Of a stretch of 64,000 bases of DNA, positions 34,283-44,308 are shown piece by piece; the first letter of the stretch is position 1; each line of letters begins with the position of its first letter. The position numbers were made by a program, and so were the translations under genes. Under the pieces are notes generated by a model. It was not told the origin of the DNA. It ran no database searches and saw only the letters and a program-made list of their open reading frames with translations. The DNA is from Methylophilaceae bacterium. Lineage in GTDB: Bacteria > Pseudomonadota > Gammaproteobacteria > Burkholderiales > Methylophilaceae. The stretch is taken from the NCBI GenBank assembly GCA_905339275.1, contig CAJPFK010000001.1, positions 310,001-374,000 on the forward strand. The letters run 5' to 3'.

Positions 34283-35215
34283 TTAAACGAGCGTCAGCCA
34301 GTCCTGATGCTTGGCAGAACGGCCTTTGACCACGTCGAAATACAAAGCCTGCAGCTTCTCCGTGATTGGACCGCGGCTGCCGGCGCCAATGGCGCGGTTA
34401 TCCAGTTCGCGGATCGGCGTGACTTCCGCTGCCGTGCCGGTAAAGAAAGCTTCATCCGCGGAATAAACCTCATCACGCGTGATGCGTTTTTCAACAACGG
34501 TCAGGCCGAGTTCGCCGGCCAGTTGAACGATGGTGTCGCGGGTGATGCCTTCAAGCGCGCTTGTCAGGTCGGGGGTGATGAGCTTGCCGTTGCGGACGAT
34601 AAAGATGTTTTCGCCGGAGCCTTCTGCGACAAAACCGTCCACATCCAGCAGCAAGGCCTCATCGTAGCCATCCTGCGCGGCTTCCTGGTGGGCCAGGATG
34701 GAATTCATGTAGTTGCCGTTGGCCTTGGCCTTGCACATGGTGACGTTGACATGATGCCGCGAGAAAGAGGAGGTTTTTACGCGGATGCCTTTTTCCAGCG
34801 CTTCGTCTCCCATGTAGGCGCCCCAGCTCCAGGCTGCCACGATGACATGCGTGGAAAGGGTTTTTGCCGAAATGCCCATGGCCTCGGCGCCATAGAATGC
34901 CATTGGGCGCAGGTAGGCGGATTCCAGCTTGTTTTCGCGAACCGCGGCTTTCTGGGCTTCCATCAAGGTTGCCTTGTCGAAAGGCATCTTCATGCCCAGG
35001 ATATGTGCGGAGCGAAACAGGCGGTCGGTATGCTCTTGCAAACGGAAGATGGCGGTGCCCTTGTCGGTCTTGTAGGCGCGTACGCCCTCGAACACGCCCA
35101 TGCCGTAGTGCAGGGTATGGGTCAGTACGTGGGTGGTGGCATCGCGCCACGCTACCATCTTACCGTCGTACCAGATCAGACCATCGCGGTCAGCCATGGA
35201 TTTGGCTACAGCCAT
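34283..35215 (-). CDS. ilvE: Branched-chain amino acid aminotransferase
   Basis: IlvE converts branched-chain keto acids to valine, leucine and isoleucine. The ATG at 35215 has GGAG 9 nt upstream. The 310-residue class IV aminotransferase shows LIWYDGKMVAWRDA, LHYGMGVFEGVRAY, the lysine in CKAKANGNYMNS that binds pyridoxal phosphate, and the DGFVAEGSGENIF motif. The ketoisovalerate it uses is also the PanB substrate. Confidence 0.96.
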   Translation of the reverse strand: MAVAKSMADRDGLIWYDGKMVAWRDATTHVLTHTLHYGMGVFEGVRAYKTDKGTAIFRLQEHTDRLFRSAHILGMKMPFDKATLMEAQKAAVRENKLESAYLRPMAFYGAEAMGISAKTLSTHVIVAAWSWGAYMGDEALEKGIRVKTSSFSRHHVNVTMCKAKANGNYMNSILAHQEAAQDGYDEALLLDVDGFVAEGSGENIFIVRNGKLITPDLTSALEGITRDTIVQLAGELGLTVVEKRITRDEVYSADEAFFTGTAAEVTPIRELDNRAIGAGSRGPITEKLQALYFDVVKGRSAKHQDWLTLV

Positions 35216-35396
35216 CTTGAAATTCTCCAGCAAGCAAAACTCTCATTGTAAACGGAAGCGTGGGGGCTTGAATAGCCGGGAAACAGGACTTTCAGGCAAT
35301 CTGCATATAATGGGAATACATCATCAATTGCATAATTAATATGGGTTTGGCGTGATAAAATCAGCGGGATGAATATTGAATCCTGCGGGACCGACA

Positions 35397-35984
35397 ATGC
35401 GTAAACTCATTTACTCTCTGCAAATTATCCTGATTGCGTGTTTTCTGTCGGCGTGCAGCCAGCCTGCGGATGAGTCTGCCATTTTCGGTACGGACATTAC
35501 CGGTGCCGATTTTGCGACAGGATTCAATTTAACCGATCATACCGGACAGCCCAGGCAACTTTCTGATTTCAATGGGAAAGTGGTTGCGCTGTTTTTCGGG
35601 TTCACGCATTGCCCGGATATCTGCCCGACCACCATGGCGGATCTTGCTGCGGCGATGAAAATCATGGGAAACCGGAGCGAGGAAGTGCAGGTCCTGTTCG
35701 TGACCATCGACCCAGAACGGGACACTCCCGAAGTGCTGGCGAAGTTTGTTCCCCATTTCGATCCGCGCTTCATCGGGCTGACGGGAACGCCGGAAGAGAT
35801 CGATGCGACAGCGAAGACTTTCAAGATTTTTTATGCCAGGCAGGAAGATGCCGGCAAGGGCGGCTATAGCATGGATCATAGTGCCGGAATCTATGTTTTT
35901 GATAAAACAGGGAAAATCCGTATTTATCTGAAATATGGGCAGAAACCGGCCGAGATTGCACACGATCTGAGCCGCCTGATTTAA
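35397..35984 (+). CDS. SCO1/SenC copper-chaperone lipoprotein
   Basis: The ATG at 35397 gives a 195-residue precursor with a lipobox LSAC near residue 20, so it is an anchored periplasmic protein. The thioredoxin-like fold shows the copper-binding CPDICP and the distal histidine in SMDHSAG. SCO proteins deliver copper to CuA of aa3/caa3 oxidases, and in some species to the CuB of cbb3 oxidases. It precedes ccoN by 95 nt and could serve either oxidase in the window. Confidence 0.93.
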   Translation: MRKLIYSLQIILIACFLSACSQPADESAIFGTDITGADFATGFNLTDHTGQPRQLSDFNGKVVALFFGFTHCPDICPTTMADLAAAMKIMGNRSEEVQVLFVTIDPERDTPEVLAKFVPHFDPRFIGLTGTPEEIDATAKTFKIFYARQEDAGKGGYSMDHSAGIYVFDKTGKIRIYLKYGQKPAEIAHDLSRLI

Positions 35985-36018
35985 GCAATTCCGGGTTTTC
36001 AGCATAGTGGATGAAGTC

Positions 36019-36024
36019 TATAAT
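36019..36024 (+). promoter_or_regulatory. Possible -10 element for the ccoNOQP operon
   Basis: A perfect TATAAT lies 56 nt before the ccoN start, with a weak TTTTCA at the -35 position (17-nt spacing). I saw no clear FNR palindrome (TTGAT-N4-ATCAA) nearby. Confidence 0.35.
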
Positions 36025-36079
36025 GCTGGGTTTTCTGCATGGTTTTTTGGTCAGTTTTGAATTTCAGGAGTCGTAAGTA

Positions 36080-37546
36080 ATGGCAGCGACCGGTATGGCG
36101 GCAGCGGTGAATCCCAACGAGCAGTACAATTACGATATTGTTCGAAAATTCACGATCATGACATTGATATGGGGTGCGATCGGCATGTTCGTGGGCGTTT
36201 ATATCGCCTCGGAACTGGCTTTCCCCGTACTTAATTTTGATAATCCCTATATCACGTTCGGGCGTTTGCGTCCGGTGCATACCGGGGCGGTGATTTTCGG
36301 GTTCGGCGGCAGCGCGCTGTTCGCGACTTCCTATTACGTCGTCCAGCGTACCTGTCAGGCACGGCTTTTCAGCGACGGTTTGGCAAATTTCACATTCTGG
36401 GGCTGGCAGGCGGCGATTGTCTTTGCCGCACTCGGCAATGTCTTCGGTCACAGCCAGGGCCGTGAATATGCTGAAATGGAATGGCCGATCGACCTGCTGA
36501 TTCTTTTTGTATGGGTGGCTTACCTGACCGTATTTGTCGGTACGCTGATGAAGCGCAAGCAGCCGCATATTTATGTCGCCAACTGGTTCTACCTGGCTTT
36601 TATCCTGGCAACCGCACTTCTGCATGTATTCAACAATCTCGCCATTCCGGTCGAACTGTTCTCCCTCAAGTCCTACAGCCTGTTCTCCGGTGCGCAGGAT
36701 GCGATGACGCAATGGTGGTACGGCCATAATGCGGTCGGGTTCTTCCTGACGGCTGCTTTCCTCGGCATGATGTATTACTTCGTGCCCAAGCAGGCAGGGC
36801 GTCCGGTTTATTCCTATCGCCTGTCCGTCATTCATTTCTGGGCGATTATCTTCCTCTACATGTGGGCCGGTTCGCATCACCTGCACTGGACTGCCATTCC
36901 CGACTGGACTTCGACCCTGGCCGCTACTTTCTCCATCATGCTGCTGCTGCCTTCCTGGGGCGGCATGATCAACGGTATCCTGACCTTGTCCGGTGCATGG
37001 GACAAGCTGCGCACCGACCCGGTGATGCGCTTCCTGATCGTTGCATTATCCTTCTATGGCATGTCCACGTTTGAAGGCCCCATGATGTCGCTCAAGGATG
37101 TCAATGCGCTTTCCCACTACACTGACTGGACCGTGGGCCATGTCCATTCCGGCGCGTTGGGCTGGGTCGCCATGATTACCTTCGGTAGCCTGTACCATCT
37201 TGTGCCCCGGCTCTGGAACACGCCGATGTTCAGTCACAGGCTGATCAACGTCCACTTCTGGCTGGCGACTATCGGTATCCTGCTGTATATCACTGCGATG
37301 TGGATCTCCGGCATCATGCAGGGTTTGATGTGGCGCGCTTTTGACGACTTCGGCAACCTGCAGTATTCCTTCGTGGAGTCGGTCGCTGCTGCGCATCCCT
37401 TCTATATCATGCGCGCCGTCGGCGGAGCTTTCTTCCTCGCCGGCATGATTCTCATGTGCTACAACATGTATAAGACAATACGCAAAGGCAGTGTCGGCCT
37501 CAAGGGAGCCGAGCTTGAAGGCGGCCTGAGCACCAGCGTGGCCTGA
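36080..37546 (+). CDS. ccoN: cbb3-type cytochrome c oxidase subunit I
   Basis: The 488-residue heme-copper subunit has 12 helices and the conserved histidines in [55 protein letters not shown] and [12 protein letters not shown]. These are the C-family pattern, with a single proton channel. It reduces oxygen at high affinity in the inner membrane. ATG preceded by CAGGAG. First gene of a complete ccoN-O-Q-P set. Confidence 0.97.
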   Translation: MAATGMAAAVNPNEQYNYDIVRKFTIMTLIWGAIGMFVGVYIASELAFPVLNFDNPYITFGRLRPVHTGAVIFGFGGSALFATSYYVVQRTCQARLFSDGLANFTFWGWQAAIVFAALGNVFGHSQGREYAEMEWPIDLLILFVWVAYLTVFVGTLMKRKQPHIYVANWFYLAFILATALLHVFNNLAIPVELFSLKSYSLFSGAQDAMTQWWYGHNAVGFFLTAAFLGMMYYFVPKQAGRPVYSYRLSVIHFWAIIFLYMWAGSHHLHWTAIPDWTSTLAATFSIMLLLPSWGGMINGILTLSGAWDKLRTDPVMRFLIVALSFYGMSTFEGPMMSLKDVNALSHYTDWTVGHVHSGALGWVAMITFGSLYHLVPRLWNTPMFSHRLINVHFWLATIGILLYITAMWISGIMQGLMWRAFDDFGNLQYSFVESVAAAHPFYIMRAVGGAFFLAGMILMCYNMYKTIRKGSVGLKGAELEGGLSTSVA

Positions 37547-37586
37547 GCGGTTGCGCGCATAGAAAAGTAAGGAATCTGGAGTCACC

Positions 37587-38321
37587 ATGAATCACGATAA
37601 GATTGAACGTAACCTCGGCATATTGATGGTCCTGACCATGCTGGCAATCAGTGTGGGCGGCCTGGTTGAAATTGTGCCCTTGTTCTTCATCAAGGAAACG
37701 GTAGAAAAGGTCGATGGCGTGCGTCCATACAAGCCGCTCGAGCTGCGCGGCCGTGACATCTATGTCCGCGAGGGTTGCTATCTGTGTCATTCGCAGATGA
37801 TTCGTCCGTTCCGCGACGAGGCTTTGCGTTATGGTCATTATTCGCTGGCTGCCGAATCCAAGTACGACCATCCTTTCCAGTGGGGTTCCAAGCGCACAGG
37901 CCCTGATCTTGCGCGTGTCGGCGGCAAGTATTCCAATGACTGGCAGACCCAGCATTTGATTGCACCCAGATCGCTGGTGCCGCAATCCGTGATGCCCAAC
38001 TATCCATGGCTGGCAAAGAATGCGCTGGATTTTTCAGATATCGGTTTGCGCATGAAGGCGTTGCGTAAGACAGGCGTGCCTTATTCCATGAGCCAGGCTG
38101 AATATGATCGCAATGTCGAAGAATTTGGCGAGGACGTTGCCGGATACCTGCATATTCCCGATGCCGAGAAGAATCTGGTCGGGCAGGCGCAGCAGGGCAA
38201 CTATGATACCAACCCGGACAATCTGACCGAGATGGATGCGCTGGTGGCTTATCTGCAAATGCTCGGCACTCTGGTCGACTTCAGGAAATATGACGACGAC
38301 TACTTTGTGAAATTCCGCTAG
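37587..38321 (+). CDS. ccoO: cbb3 oxidase monoheme cytochrome c subunit
   Basis: The 244-residue subunit has an N-terminal membrane anchor ([24 protein letters not shown]) and the heme motif CYLCH followed by [22 protein letters not shown], with the axial methionine after it. It passes electrons from CcoP to CcoN. The gene starts 40 nt after ccoN. Full-length and typical. Confidence 0.97.
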   Translation: MNHDKIERNLGILMVLTMLAISVGGLVEIVPLFFIKETVEKVDGVRPYKPLELRGRDIYVREGCYLCHSQMIRPFRDEALRYGHYSLAAESKYDHPFQWGSKRTGPDLARVGGKYSNDWQTQHLIAPRSLVPQSVMPNYPWLAKNALDFSDIGLRMKALRKTGVPYSMSQAEYDRNVEEFGEDVAGYLHIPDAEKNLVGQAQQGNYDTNPDNLTEMDALVAYLQMLGTLVDFRKYDDDYFVKFR

Positions 38322-38333
38322 GACGAGCCGAAT

Positions 38334-38513
38334 ATGGAATGGCTGCACTGGTTTACCAGCTTTGAAAATACCAAGCCGTTGGCACTGGTGATTTTTTTCA
38401 CCTTGTTTTGCGGCATCCTCTTTTATGTTTACGGTAGCCGTAAGCGTAGCGAGAGATTGGAAAGTTACAAGAATATCCCGCTGCAGGATGACGAGATAGA
38501 GTTCAAGGGTTAG
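38334..38513 (+). CDS. ccoQ: cbb3 oxidase small subunit CcoQ
   Basis: This 59-residue product begins MEWLHWFTSFENTK and has one membrane helix (PLALVIFFTLFCGILFYVY) followed by a charged cytoplasmic tail (GSRKRSERLE). That is the usual CcoQ/FixQ layout. It lies between ccoO (12 nt) and ccoP (4 nt), exactly where the gene is expected. It stabilises the complex. Confidence 0.93.
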   Translation: MEWLHWFTSFENTKPLALVIFFTLFCGILFYVYGSRKRSERLESYKNIPLQDDEIEFKG

Positions 38514-38517
38514 TGAT

Positions 38518-39486
38518 ATGAGTCAGGACAAAGCAACAGCAAAAAGTACCAACGAAACCAGGCCCAAGGGCGTGCAAACCACGGGCCATGTCTGGGATAG
38601 CGATCTTCAGGAGTTGAAGAATCCGTTGCCCAGATGGTGGGTATGGGCATTTTACATCACTGCCATTTTCACGGTGGTCTACTGGCTGTTCTATCCGGCC
38701 TGGCCGATCGGCAATACCTACACCAAGGGTATCCCCGGGCTGAACAGCATTACCTATACCGCGACCCAGGTGGATGGCACGCAGGTCGAAAAGACGACGC
38801 ATTGGAACATGCGTGCGAAATACATGGTGGAGATGAATGAGCTGCACGCTGCCCAGAGACAGTGGTTTGACAAGGTTGCGGCAACACCTTATGAGCAGAT
38901 TTCCCAGGATGCCGAGTTGATGCAATTCGTCACGTCTGCCGGCAAGACCCTGTTTTCCGATAACTGCGCTCCCTGCCACCAGGCGGGCGGTCAGGGTGTG
39001 ATCGGGTTCTCGCCCAACCTGACCGACGACCACTGGCAGTATGGTGGTACCTATGAGCAGATTCACGAGACCATCGTCCAGGGGCGTCAAGGCTACATGC
39101 CGCCTTTCAAGGATGTGATTTCGGATGAAGAGATTACGCAACTGGCAAATTATGTGCTGAGCTTGTCTGGTGAACCCCATGAGGCGGAAGCTGCGAGTGT
39201 TGGCGCCAAGTTGTTCAAGAGTGATACCACAGCCTGCTATTACTGCCATGGCGTCGATGCAAAAGGCAAGGAAGGCCTCGGCTCAGCGAACCTGACCGAC
39301 AAGATCTGGCTGTGGGCGAACGTTCCTGCCATCAAAACGCAGGAAGACAAGGTCAAGGAAATCAAAAATATTATTTCCGCCGGGTTGAACCGCGGCGTGA
39401 TGCCAGCCTGGGATGCCCGGCTCAAGCCCGACCAGATCAAGCTGTTGACGGTTTACGTCCATGAAAGCCTGGGCGGCGGCAAGTAA
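38518..39486 (+). CDS. ccoP: cbb3 oxidase diheme cytochrome c subunit
   Basis: The 322-residue subunit has the FixP N-terminal helix (WWVWAFYITAIFTVVYWLFYPAWP) and two cytochrome c domains with CAPCH (about residue 157) and CYYCH (about residue 241). The segment NPLPRWWVWAF is diagnostic of CcoP. A soluble N-terminal lead of about 35 residues precedes it. It receives electrons from soluble cytochromes c. Confidence 0.97.
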   Translation: MSQDKATAKSTNETRPKGVQTTGHVWDSDLQELKNPLPRWWVWAFYITAIFTVVYWLFYPAWPIGNTYTKGIPGLNSITYTATQVDGTQVEKTTHWNMRAKYMVEMNELHAAQRQWFDKVAATPYEQISQDAELMQFVTSAGKTLFSDNCAPCHQAGGQGVIGFSPNLTDDHWQYGGTYEQIHETIVQGRQGYMPPFKDVISDEEITQLANYVLSLSGEPHEAEAASVGAKLFKSDTTACYYCHGVDAKGKEGLGSANLTDKIWLWANVPAIKTQEDKVKEIKNIISAGLNRGVMPAWDARLKPDQIKLLTVYVHESLGGGK

Positions 39487-39511
39487 CCAGGTATATGAAT
39501 CTACAGACAAG

Positions 39512-39560
39512 GGCTCGGCTTGGAGCCTGTTCCAATCGGAATAGGTTCCTGGCCTGAGCC
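39512..39560 (+). other. Long imperfect hairpin between ccoP and ccoG
   Basis: Arms 39512-39533 and 39538-39560 can pair along about 21 positions, with GU pairs, one mismatch and one bulged base, around a 4-nt AATC loop. Only a weak T-rich tail follows (TTTATGCTTT). It may be an mRNA-stabilising or processing element that separates ccoNOQP from the assembly genes, or a weak terminator. Confidence 0.6.
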
Positions 39561-39615
39561 TTTATGCTTTCTATCAAGGGTAGCGTCAACCGTAATTTCA
39601 GGTAAATCGGATCGT

Positions 39616-41049
39616 ATGGAAGCAAGCAGCACCAAGTCATCTCCTCTGTTGAACAAGCACATCCCGATCGTCACGCGTTCGGTCAAGGGCAAGTTTCGTA
39701 ACTTCAAGACGGCGGTCATGCTGGTGGCATATTCGGTATATTTCCTTTTGCCGTGGCTGCCCTGGACGCGCAACAGTGCGGCAGACCAGGCCGTGATGTT
39801 TGACCTGGGTACGCGCAGGTTCTTCATCTTCGATCTGATTGTCTATCCGCAGGATATTTTCTGGCTGGCCATGCTGCTGTTCATTGCCGCTGCGCTCCTG
39901 TTCTTCACGACGGGGCTGATAGGCCGGGCCTGGTGCGGGTATTTCTGCTTCCAGACGCTGTGGTCTGATCTCTTTATCTGGATCGAGCACAGGCTTCAAG
40001 GCGAACGGCCTGCGAGACTGAGATTGCAGAAACAGCCGTGGAATGCCGAGAAAATAGCCAAGGTCGGCGGTTCGCATGCCCTGATGGTACTTATCTCTTT
40101 CTGGACAGCCGTTACCTTTGCGGCTTATTTCAGTTACGCTCCCGATTTCGTGCGGGCGCTGTTCATGGGTGAGGCGGCCTCTGCCGGCTACATTACAGTG
40201 CTGGTACTGACCATCACAACCTATTTTGCCGGGGGTGTGGCAAGAGAGCATATATGCACGATGGCATGCCCTTATGCACGCTTCCAGGGGGTGATGTACG
40301 AGGCGGATACCCTGGCGGTGAGCTATGACAAGCGGCGCGGCGAGGGCACCGCCGGGCGTGCACTGCCGGTTGCCGGGCTGAAAACGCGCGATGAGCGGCA
40401 GGCCAGTGGGCATGGCGACTGCATTGACTGCGGTTTTTGCGTGCAGGTGTGCCCGACCGGGATCGATATCCGCGATGGTCTGCAATACCAGTGTATTTCC
40501 TGCGGCCTGTGCATCGATGCATGCAACAACATCATGGATTCCGTCGGGTATCCGCGCGGCCTGATTCGTTACGACTCCGAGCGCAATCTTGCCAGCGATG
40601 CGCCACATAAACCCCGGCTGGAGTGGCGGCGTTTCAAGGTATGGGGTTATGCGCTGGCGCTGATTGTCGCCAGCGGTTTGCTGTTCTATAACATCGGCAC
40701 CCGTAGCGATACCGAGGTCAGTGTGCAGCAGGTTCGCCAGCCGCTTTTTGTCATGTTGTCGGATGGCAGTTTCCGCAATCGTTACCAGATTCATATCGTC
40801 AACAAGACCGAGCATGATGAGGTCTACACAATACTCGTGCGCGGCATTTCGCCGGAATCGCTGGATCTGGGCAATATTCCGGAGATCCGCGTGCGTGCCG
40901 GCAAGAGTCTGACGATCAATGCCAAAGTCGACCTGAGTCAGGAAGTGGCGGCCAGGACGAGCAATTTCGAGTTCGTGATTCAGCCAAGCGGACAAAATAC
41001 CGAACCGTTGCTGCTTGAGGCGAATTTCAACAGCAAGCGTGATTTCTAG
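39616..41049 (+). CDS. ccoG: cbb3 oxidase assembly protein CcoG (copper reductase)
   Basis: The ATG at 39616 gives 477 residues starting MEASSTKSS. The protein has four or five membrane helices, a CGYFCFQTLWSDLF segment, and two 4Fe-4S clusters in CIDCGFCVQVCPTGID and CISCGLCIDACNN. CcoG reduces Cu(II) to Cu(I) for CuB loading of the oxidase. The C-terminal region has an immunoglobulin-like fold (RNRYQIHIVNKTEHDEV). The in-frame stretch upstream of 39616 corresponds to the hairpin and is not coding. Confidence 0.95.
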   Translation: MEASSTKSSPLLNKHIPIVTRSVKGKFRNFKTAVMLVAYSVYFLLPWLPWTRNSAADQAVMFDLGTRRFFIFDLIVYPQDIFWLAMLLFIAAALLFFTTGLIGRAWCGYFCFQTLWSDLFIWIEHRLQGERPARLRLQKQPWNAEKIAKVGGSHALMVLISFWTAVTFAAYFSYAPDFVRALFMGEAASAGYITVLVLTITTYFAGGVAREHICTMACPYARFQGVMYEADTLAVSYDKRRGEGTAGRALPVAGLKTRDERQASGHGDCIDCGFCVQVCPTGIDIRDGLQYQCISCGLCIDACNNIMDSVGYPRGLIRYDSERNLASDAPHKPRLEWRRFKVWGYALALIVASGLLFYNIGTRSDTEVSVQQVRQPLFVMLSDGSFRNRYQIHIVNKTEHDEVYTILVRGISPESLDLGNIPEIRVRAGKSLTINAKVDLSQEVAARTSNFEFVIQPSGQNTEPLLLEANFNSKRDF

Positions 41050-41065
41050 GCATTAGCCGGTGACG

Positions 41066-41866
41066 ATGCCAGCCATCCCGGAAATCTCCATGACCGAGAC
41101 CCTGTTCGGCGGCCTGATTCTGGCCGCCGCACTGTTCTTCATCGGCCGCCGCCTGGGGCTTGCAAATTTCTGGGCAGGGGTGCTCAGCGGCCTGCTGCCG
41201 TTTCTGATTTATCTTGTATATAGCAGCCGCCATTGGTCCGGCGGCGATGTGCTGGCGATTCATTTCGCAGTCTACCTGGCGAATGCCGGTGTACTGACCG
41301 TATTCGGCGGCATGCAGCAAAAGAAGCAGTCGATGCACTGGGCGCCCAAAGCCATCATCGCCTTTTTTATCTTCCTGGTTATCCTTAATGCGGTTCTGCT
41401 TTCCATTGCAAGCCGCGGGCTGCCGGACCGCATAGCCGGTTTCATTCTGCCTGACAAGGCTGACAATGATGCGCAAAAAGTGCATACGGCTTTCCCGGGC
41501 ACGGTTCCGCATGACAAGAACAAAAGCTACCAGGACCATCTGGCACAGGTCGAGCAGCAGCGCAATCTGGGATGGCAGGTCAGGCTGTCGGGGCTGGATG
41601 GCTTGGAGAGCCGGCAGGGCGGGAAGCTCACCATCACGTTGACCGACCGGCAGGGGCAGCCGATCCGGGCTGCCGACATCACGGTCGGGCTGTGGCGAAT
41701 GGCTAACAGCCGCGACGACCAGCAGCTCAGGCTTGAGGAAATCGAGCCCGGTGTTTACCAGGCCGGTATCCTGTTGCCGGATGCCGGGCGCTGGCTCGCC
41801 AAACTGGAAATCCGGAAGGATGAGTTCAGTTATCGGCAGCAACAGCAGTTCTTCCTGGACAATTAG
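41066..41866 (+). CDS. ccoH: FixH/CcoH-like assembly protein with N-terminal membrane extension
   Basis: The 266-residue product has four membrane helices in the first 130 residues (LFGGLILAAALFFIG, FWAGVLSGLLPFLIYLVY, FAVYLANAGVLTVFGG, IIAFFIFLVILNAVLLS). A periplasmic FixH-type domain follows, with the QVRLSGLDGLESRQGGKLTITLTD and DITVGLWR patterns. Usual FixH has one or two helices and about 160 residues, so the N-terminal part is extra. The exact start is unclear: a GTG at 41060 and an ATG at 41090 are alternatives. It is 16 nt after ccoG. Confidence 0.85.
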   Translation: MPAIPEISMTETLFGGLILAAALFFIGRRLGLANFWAGVLSGLLPFLIYLVYSSRHWSGGDVLAIHFAVYLANAGVLTVFGGMQQKKQSMHWAPKAIIAFFIFLVILNAVLLSIASRGLPDRIAGFILPDKADNDAQKVHTAFPGTVPHDKNKSYQDHLAQVEQQRNLGWQVRLSGLDGLESRQGGKLTITLTDRQGQPIRAADITVGLWRMANSRDDQQLRLEEIEPGVYQAGILLPDAGRWLAKLEIRKDEFSYRQQQQFFLDN

Positions 41867-41878
41867 GCGCTGTGCGTA

Positions 41879-44308
41879 ATGGATGCAGATACCCGCGCTG
41901 ACACCCTCTGTTATCACTGCGGTTTGCCGGTTCCACCGGGCACCAGATTTTCAGCACTTATCCTCAATCAATCACACCCCATGTGCTGCCATGGTTGCCA
42001 GGCGGTGGCAGAAGCCATTGTGGAGAACGGTCTCGAGGACTATTACCGGTATCGCACGGAATTGCCTAAAAACGTGGAAGACCTGGTACCGGAAGAACTC
42101 AGGCAACTGGCGCTCTACGATCATCCTGAAGTGCAGAAAAGTTTTGTCTCTGCCGGCGAAGGGCAAATCAAGCAGGCTTCATTGATTCTTGAAGGTATCA
42201 CTTGCGCTGCCTGCATCTGGCTGAATGAGCGGCATCTCAAGCAATTGCCCGGGATTCAGCAGGTTTCCATCAATTATGCTTCCAACCGTGCGCGTATCAC
42301 CTGGAACGATGCGCAGATCAGGCTCAGCGAGATACTGGGCGAGATTCGCAGGCTCGGTTATCACGCCCATCCGTTCAGTGCGCAGCAACAGGAGGCGTTG
42401 AGGCAAAGACAGCGTAAAGCGGATTTTCGCCGGCTGGCAGTAGCCGGTTTGTCGGCCGGGCAGGTGATGATGATTGCCGTTGCGCTTTACGCCGGCCCGG
42501 CCCAGGGGCTGGAATTTGCCACTGCCCAGGTCTTACGCTGGTTCAGCTTGGTGTTGAGCATCCCGGCCATGTTGTACGCTGCATGGCCGTTCTACCAGGC
42601 TGCATGGCGCGGCGTAAGTACCGGGCGCCTGGGAATGGATGTCCCGATCAGCCTTGGGCTGGTCACCGGCTTTGCCGGCAGCATATGGGCGACTTTCCAG
42701 GGCACGGGTGAGGTTTATTACGATACGCTGACCATGCTGATTTTCTTTTTGCTGGCGACCCGTTTCCTGGAGCGCAATGCGCGTGAAAAGTCGGTCGAAT
42801 CTGCCGAGAATCTCCTGCGCCTGGTGCCGGCAGTCGCCTCCCGCCTGAATGCAGAACAGCAACTGGAACTCGTGCCTTTGATGGAGCTGAAGGCCGGGGA
42901 CCTGATCCTTGCCAAGCCGGGCGAAACCATTGCGGCTGACGGGGTTGTGCAACAAGGCGAAAGCAGCACGGACGAATCATTGCTGACGGGTGAAAGCCGG
43001 CCCTTGATTAAAACCGCCGGCAGCGAGGTGTATGCAGGCAGCATCAATTACGAGAGCCCGCTGACGATCAAGGTCACCGCAGCCGGCGAACAGACGGTGA
43101 TTGCCGGCATCAGCCGGCTGCTGGATCGTGCACAGGCCGAAAAACCGAGGCTGACCGAACTGGCAGATAAAATTGCCGCCTGTTTTACCTATGCGCTTTT
43201 GTTCTTCGTCGTGCTGACCGGCTGGGTCTGGGTGCAGGTCGATGCATCAAGAGTGCTGGAAATCGTACTGACCGTGCTGGTCGTCAGTTGCCCGTGTGCC
43301 TTGTCGCTGGCAGCGCCTGCCGCTTTTGCGGCGGCCGGGTCGCATCTGGTCAGGCGCGGCATTCTGCTTACGCGCGGCCATGCGCTGGAAGCCTTATCCA
43401 AAGCCACGCATATCGTCTTTGACAAGACCGGCACGCTGACGGAAGGCTGCCCCGCGCTGCAGAAAACTATCGCCTTGACGGCATTAAGTGAAGCCGAATG
43501 TTTGAAAATTGCAGCCAGCCTTGAGCAACATTCCGAACATCCCTATGCAAAGAGTTTTATCGAAGCACACAAGGGAAGCGCGGAGCCGCTTTATGCCCTG
43601 GATGAAGCCGTCAACCAGCCGGGGCAAGGGGTCGCCGGGAAAGTGAACGGCAAACGCTATTACCTGGGAAACCGGGAACTCAATGCTGCATTGGCGCCTT
43701 TACCGCAAATCCCGGCAATCGACGAGGCTGCGACTACTGTCTGGCTAAGCGATGAAAAGCAGTATCTTGCAGGGTTTGTCATGGCAGATAGCTTGCGGCC
43801 GCATGCCCAGGCGCTGGTCTGGGCATTGCAGGATAAAAACCTGATGGTCTCGATCCTGAGCGGTGACAGCGAGCCGACGGTGGCGGATTATGCCAGGCGG
43901 CTCGGCATCTCAAGCTGGCAGGCGTCATCTTCGCCGCAGCAAAAGCTCGAAGCCATCGAACAATTGCAGCGCCAGGGCGAAGTGGTTGCCATGGTCGGCG
44001 ACGGCATCAATGATGCGCCGGTATTGGCAAAAGCACAGGTATCCATCGCAATGGGCAGCGGCACGCAAATGGCGCGTGCGTCAGGCGATATCGTCTTGCT
44101 GAGCGAGCATCTGCTGGAGATCGACCATGCGATTGAAACCAGCCGCTTTACGCGCAACGTCATCCGGCAGAACTTTGCCTGGGCGCTGGGATATAACGCC
44201 ATTGCACTGCCATTTGCCGCGACCGGGCTGATTTCGCCGTGGATGGCGGCCATCGGCATGTCGGTGAGCTCCCTGATCGTCGTGCTGAATGCGTTGCGGC
44301 TGAGGTAA
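41879..44308 (+). CDS. ccoI: cbb3-type copper P1B-ATPase CcoI (FixI)
   Basis: The 809-residue transporter supplies copper to cbb3 oxidase. An N-terminal cysteine-rich region (CYHCGLPVP and CCHGCQAV) is followed by a heavy-metal-binding domain with GITCAACIW. The P-type core has TGES, the CPC membrane motif (SCPCALSLAAP), DKTGTLT with the phosphorylated Asp and VGDGINDAPVL. CcoI exports copper to the periplasmic side for oxidase assembly. The gene starts 12 nt after ccoH. The usual ccoS gene is not found between its end and the convergent mgtC. Confidence 0.96.
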   Translation: MDADTRADTLCYHCGLPVPPGTRFSALILNQSHPMCCHGCQAVAEAIVENGLEDYYRYRTELPKNVEDLVPEELRQLALYDHPEVQKSFVSAGEGQIKQASLILEGITCAACIWLNERHLKQLPGIQQVSINYASNRARITWNDAQIRLSEILGEIRRLGYHAHPFSAQQQEALRQRQRKADFRRLAVAGLSAGQVMMIAVALYAGPAQGLEFATAQVLRWFSLVLSIPAMLYAAWPFYQAAWRGVSTGRLGMDVPISLGLVTGFAGSIWATFQGTGEVYYDTLTMLIFFLLATRFLERNAREKSVESAENLLRLVPAVASRLNAEQQLELVPLMELKAGDLILAKPGETIAADGVVQQGESSTDESLLTGESRPLIKTAGSEVYAGSINYESPLTIKVTAAGEQTVIAGISRLLDRAQAEKPRLTELADKIAACFTYALLFFVVLTGWVWVQVDASRVLEIVLTVLVVSCPCALSLAAPAAFAAAGSHLVRRGILLTRGHALEALSKATHIVFDKTGTLTEGCPALQKTIALTALSEAECLKIAASLEQHSEHPYAKSFIEAHKGSAEPLYALDEAVNQPGQGVAGKVNGKRYYLGNRELNAALAPLPQIPAIDEAATTVWLSDEKQYLAGFVMADSLRPHAQALVWALQDKNLMVSILSGDSEPTVADYARRLGISSWQASSSPQQKLEAIEQLQRQGEVVAMVGDGINDAPVLAKAQVSIAMGSGTQMARASGDIVLLSEHLLEIDHAIETSRFTRNVIRQNFAWALGYNAIALPFAATGLISPWMAAIGMSVSSLIVVLNALRLR

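Noticed and set aside
34274-35251. 325-codon plus-strand open frame opposite ilvE
   Set aside because: Shadow of ilvE, which is complete and has the pyridoxal-phosphate lysine motif.
39637-40995. 452-codon minus-strand open frame opposite ccoG
   Set aside because: It lies antisense inside ccoG, which has clear iron-sulfur motifs; the antisense product looks random.
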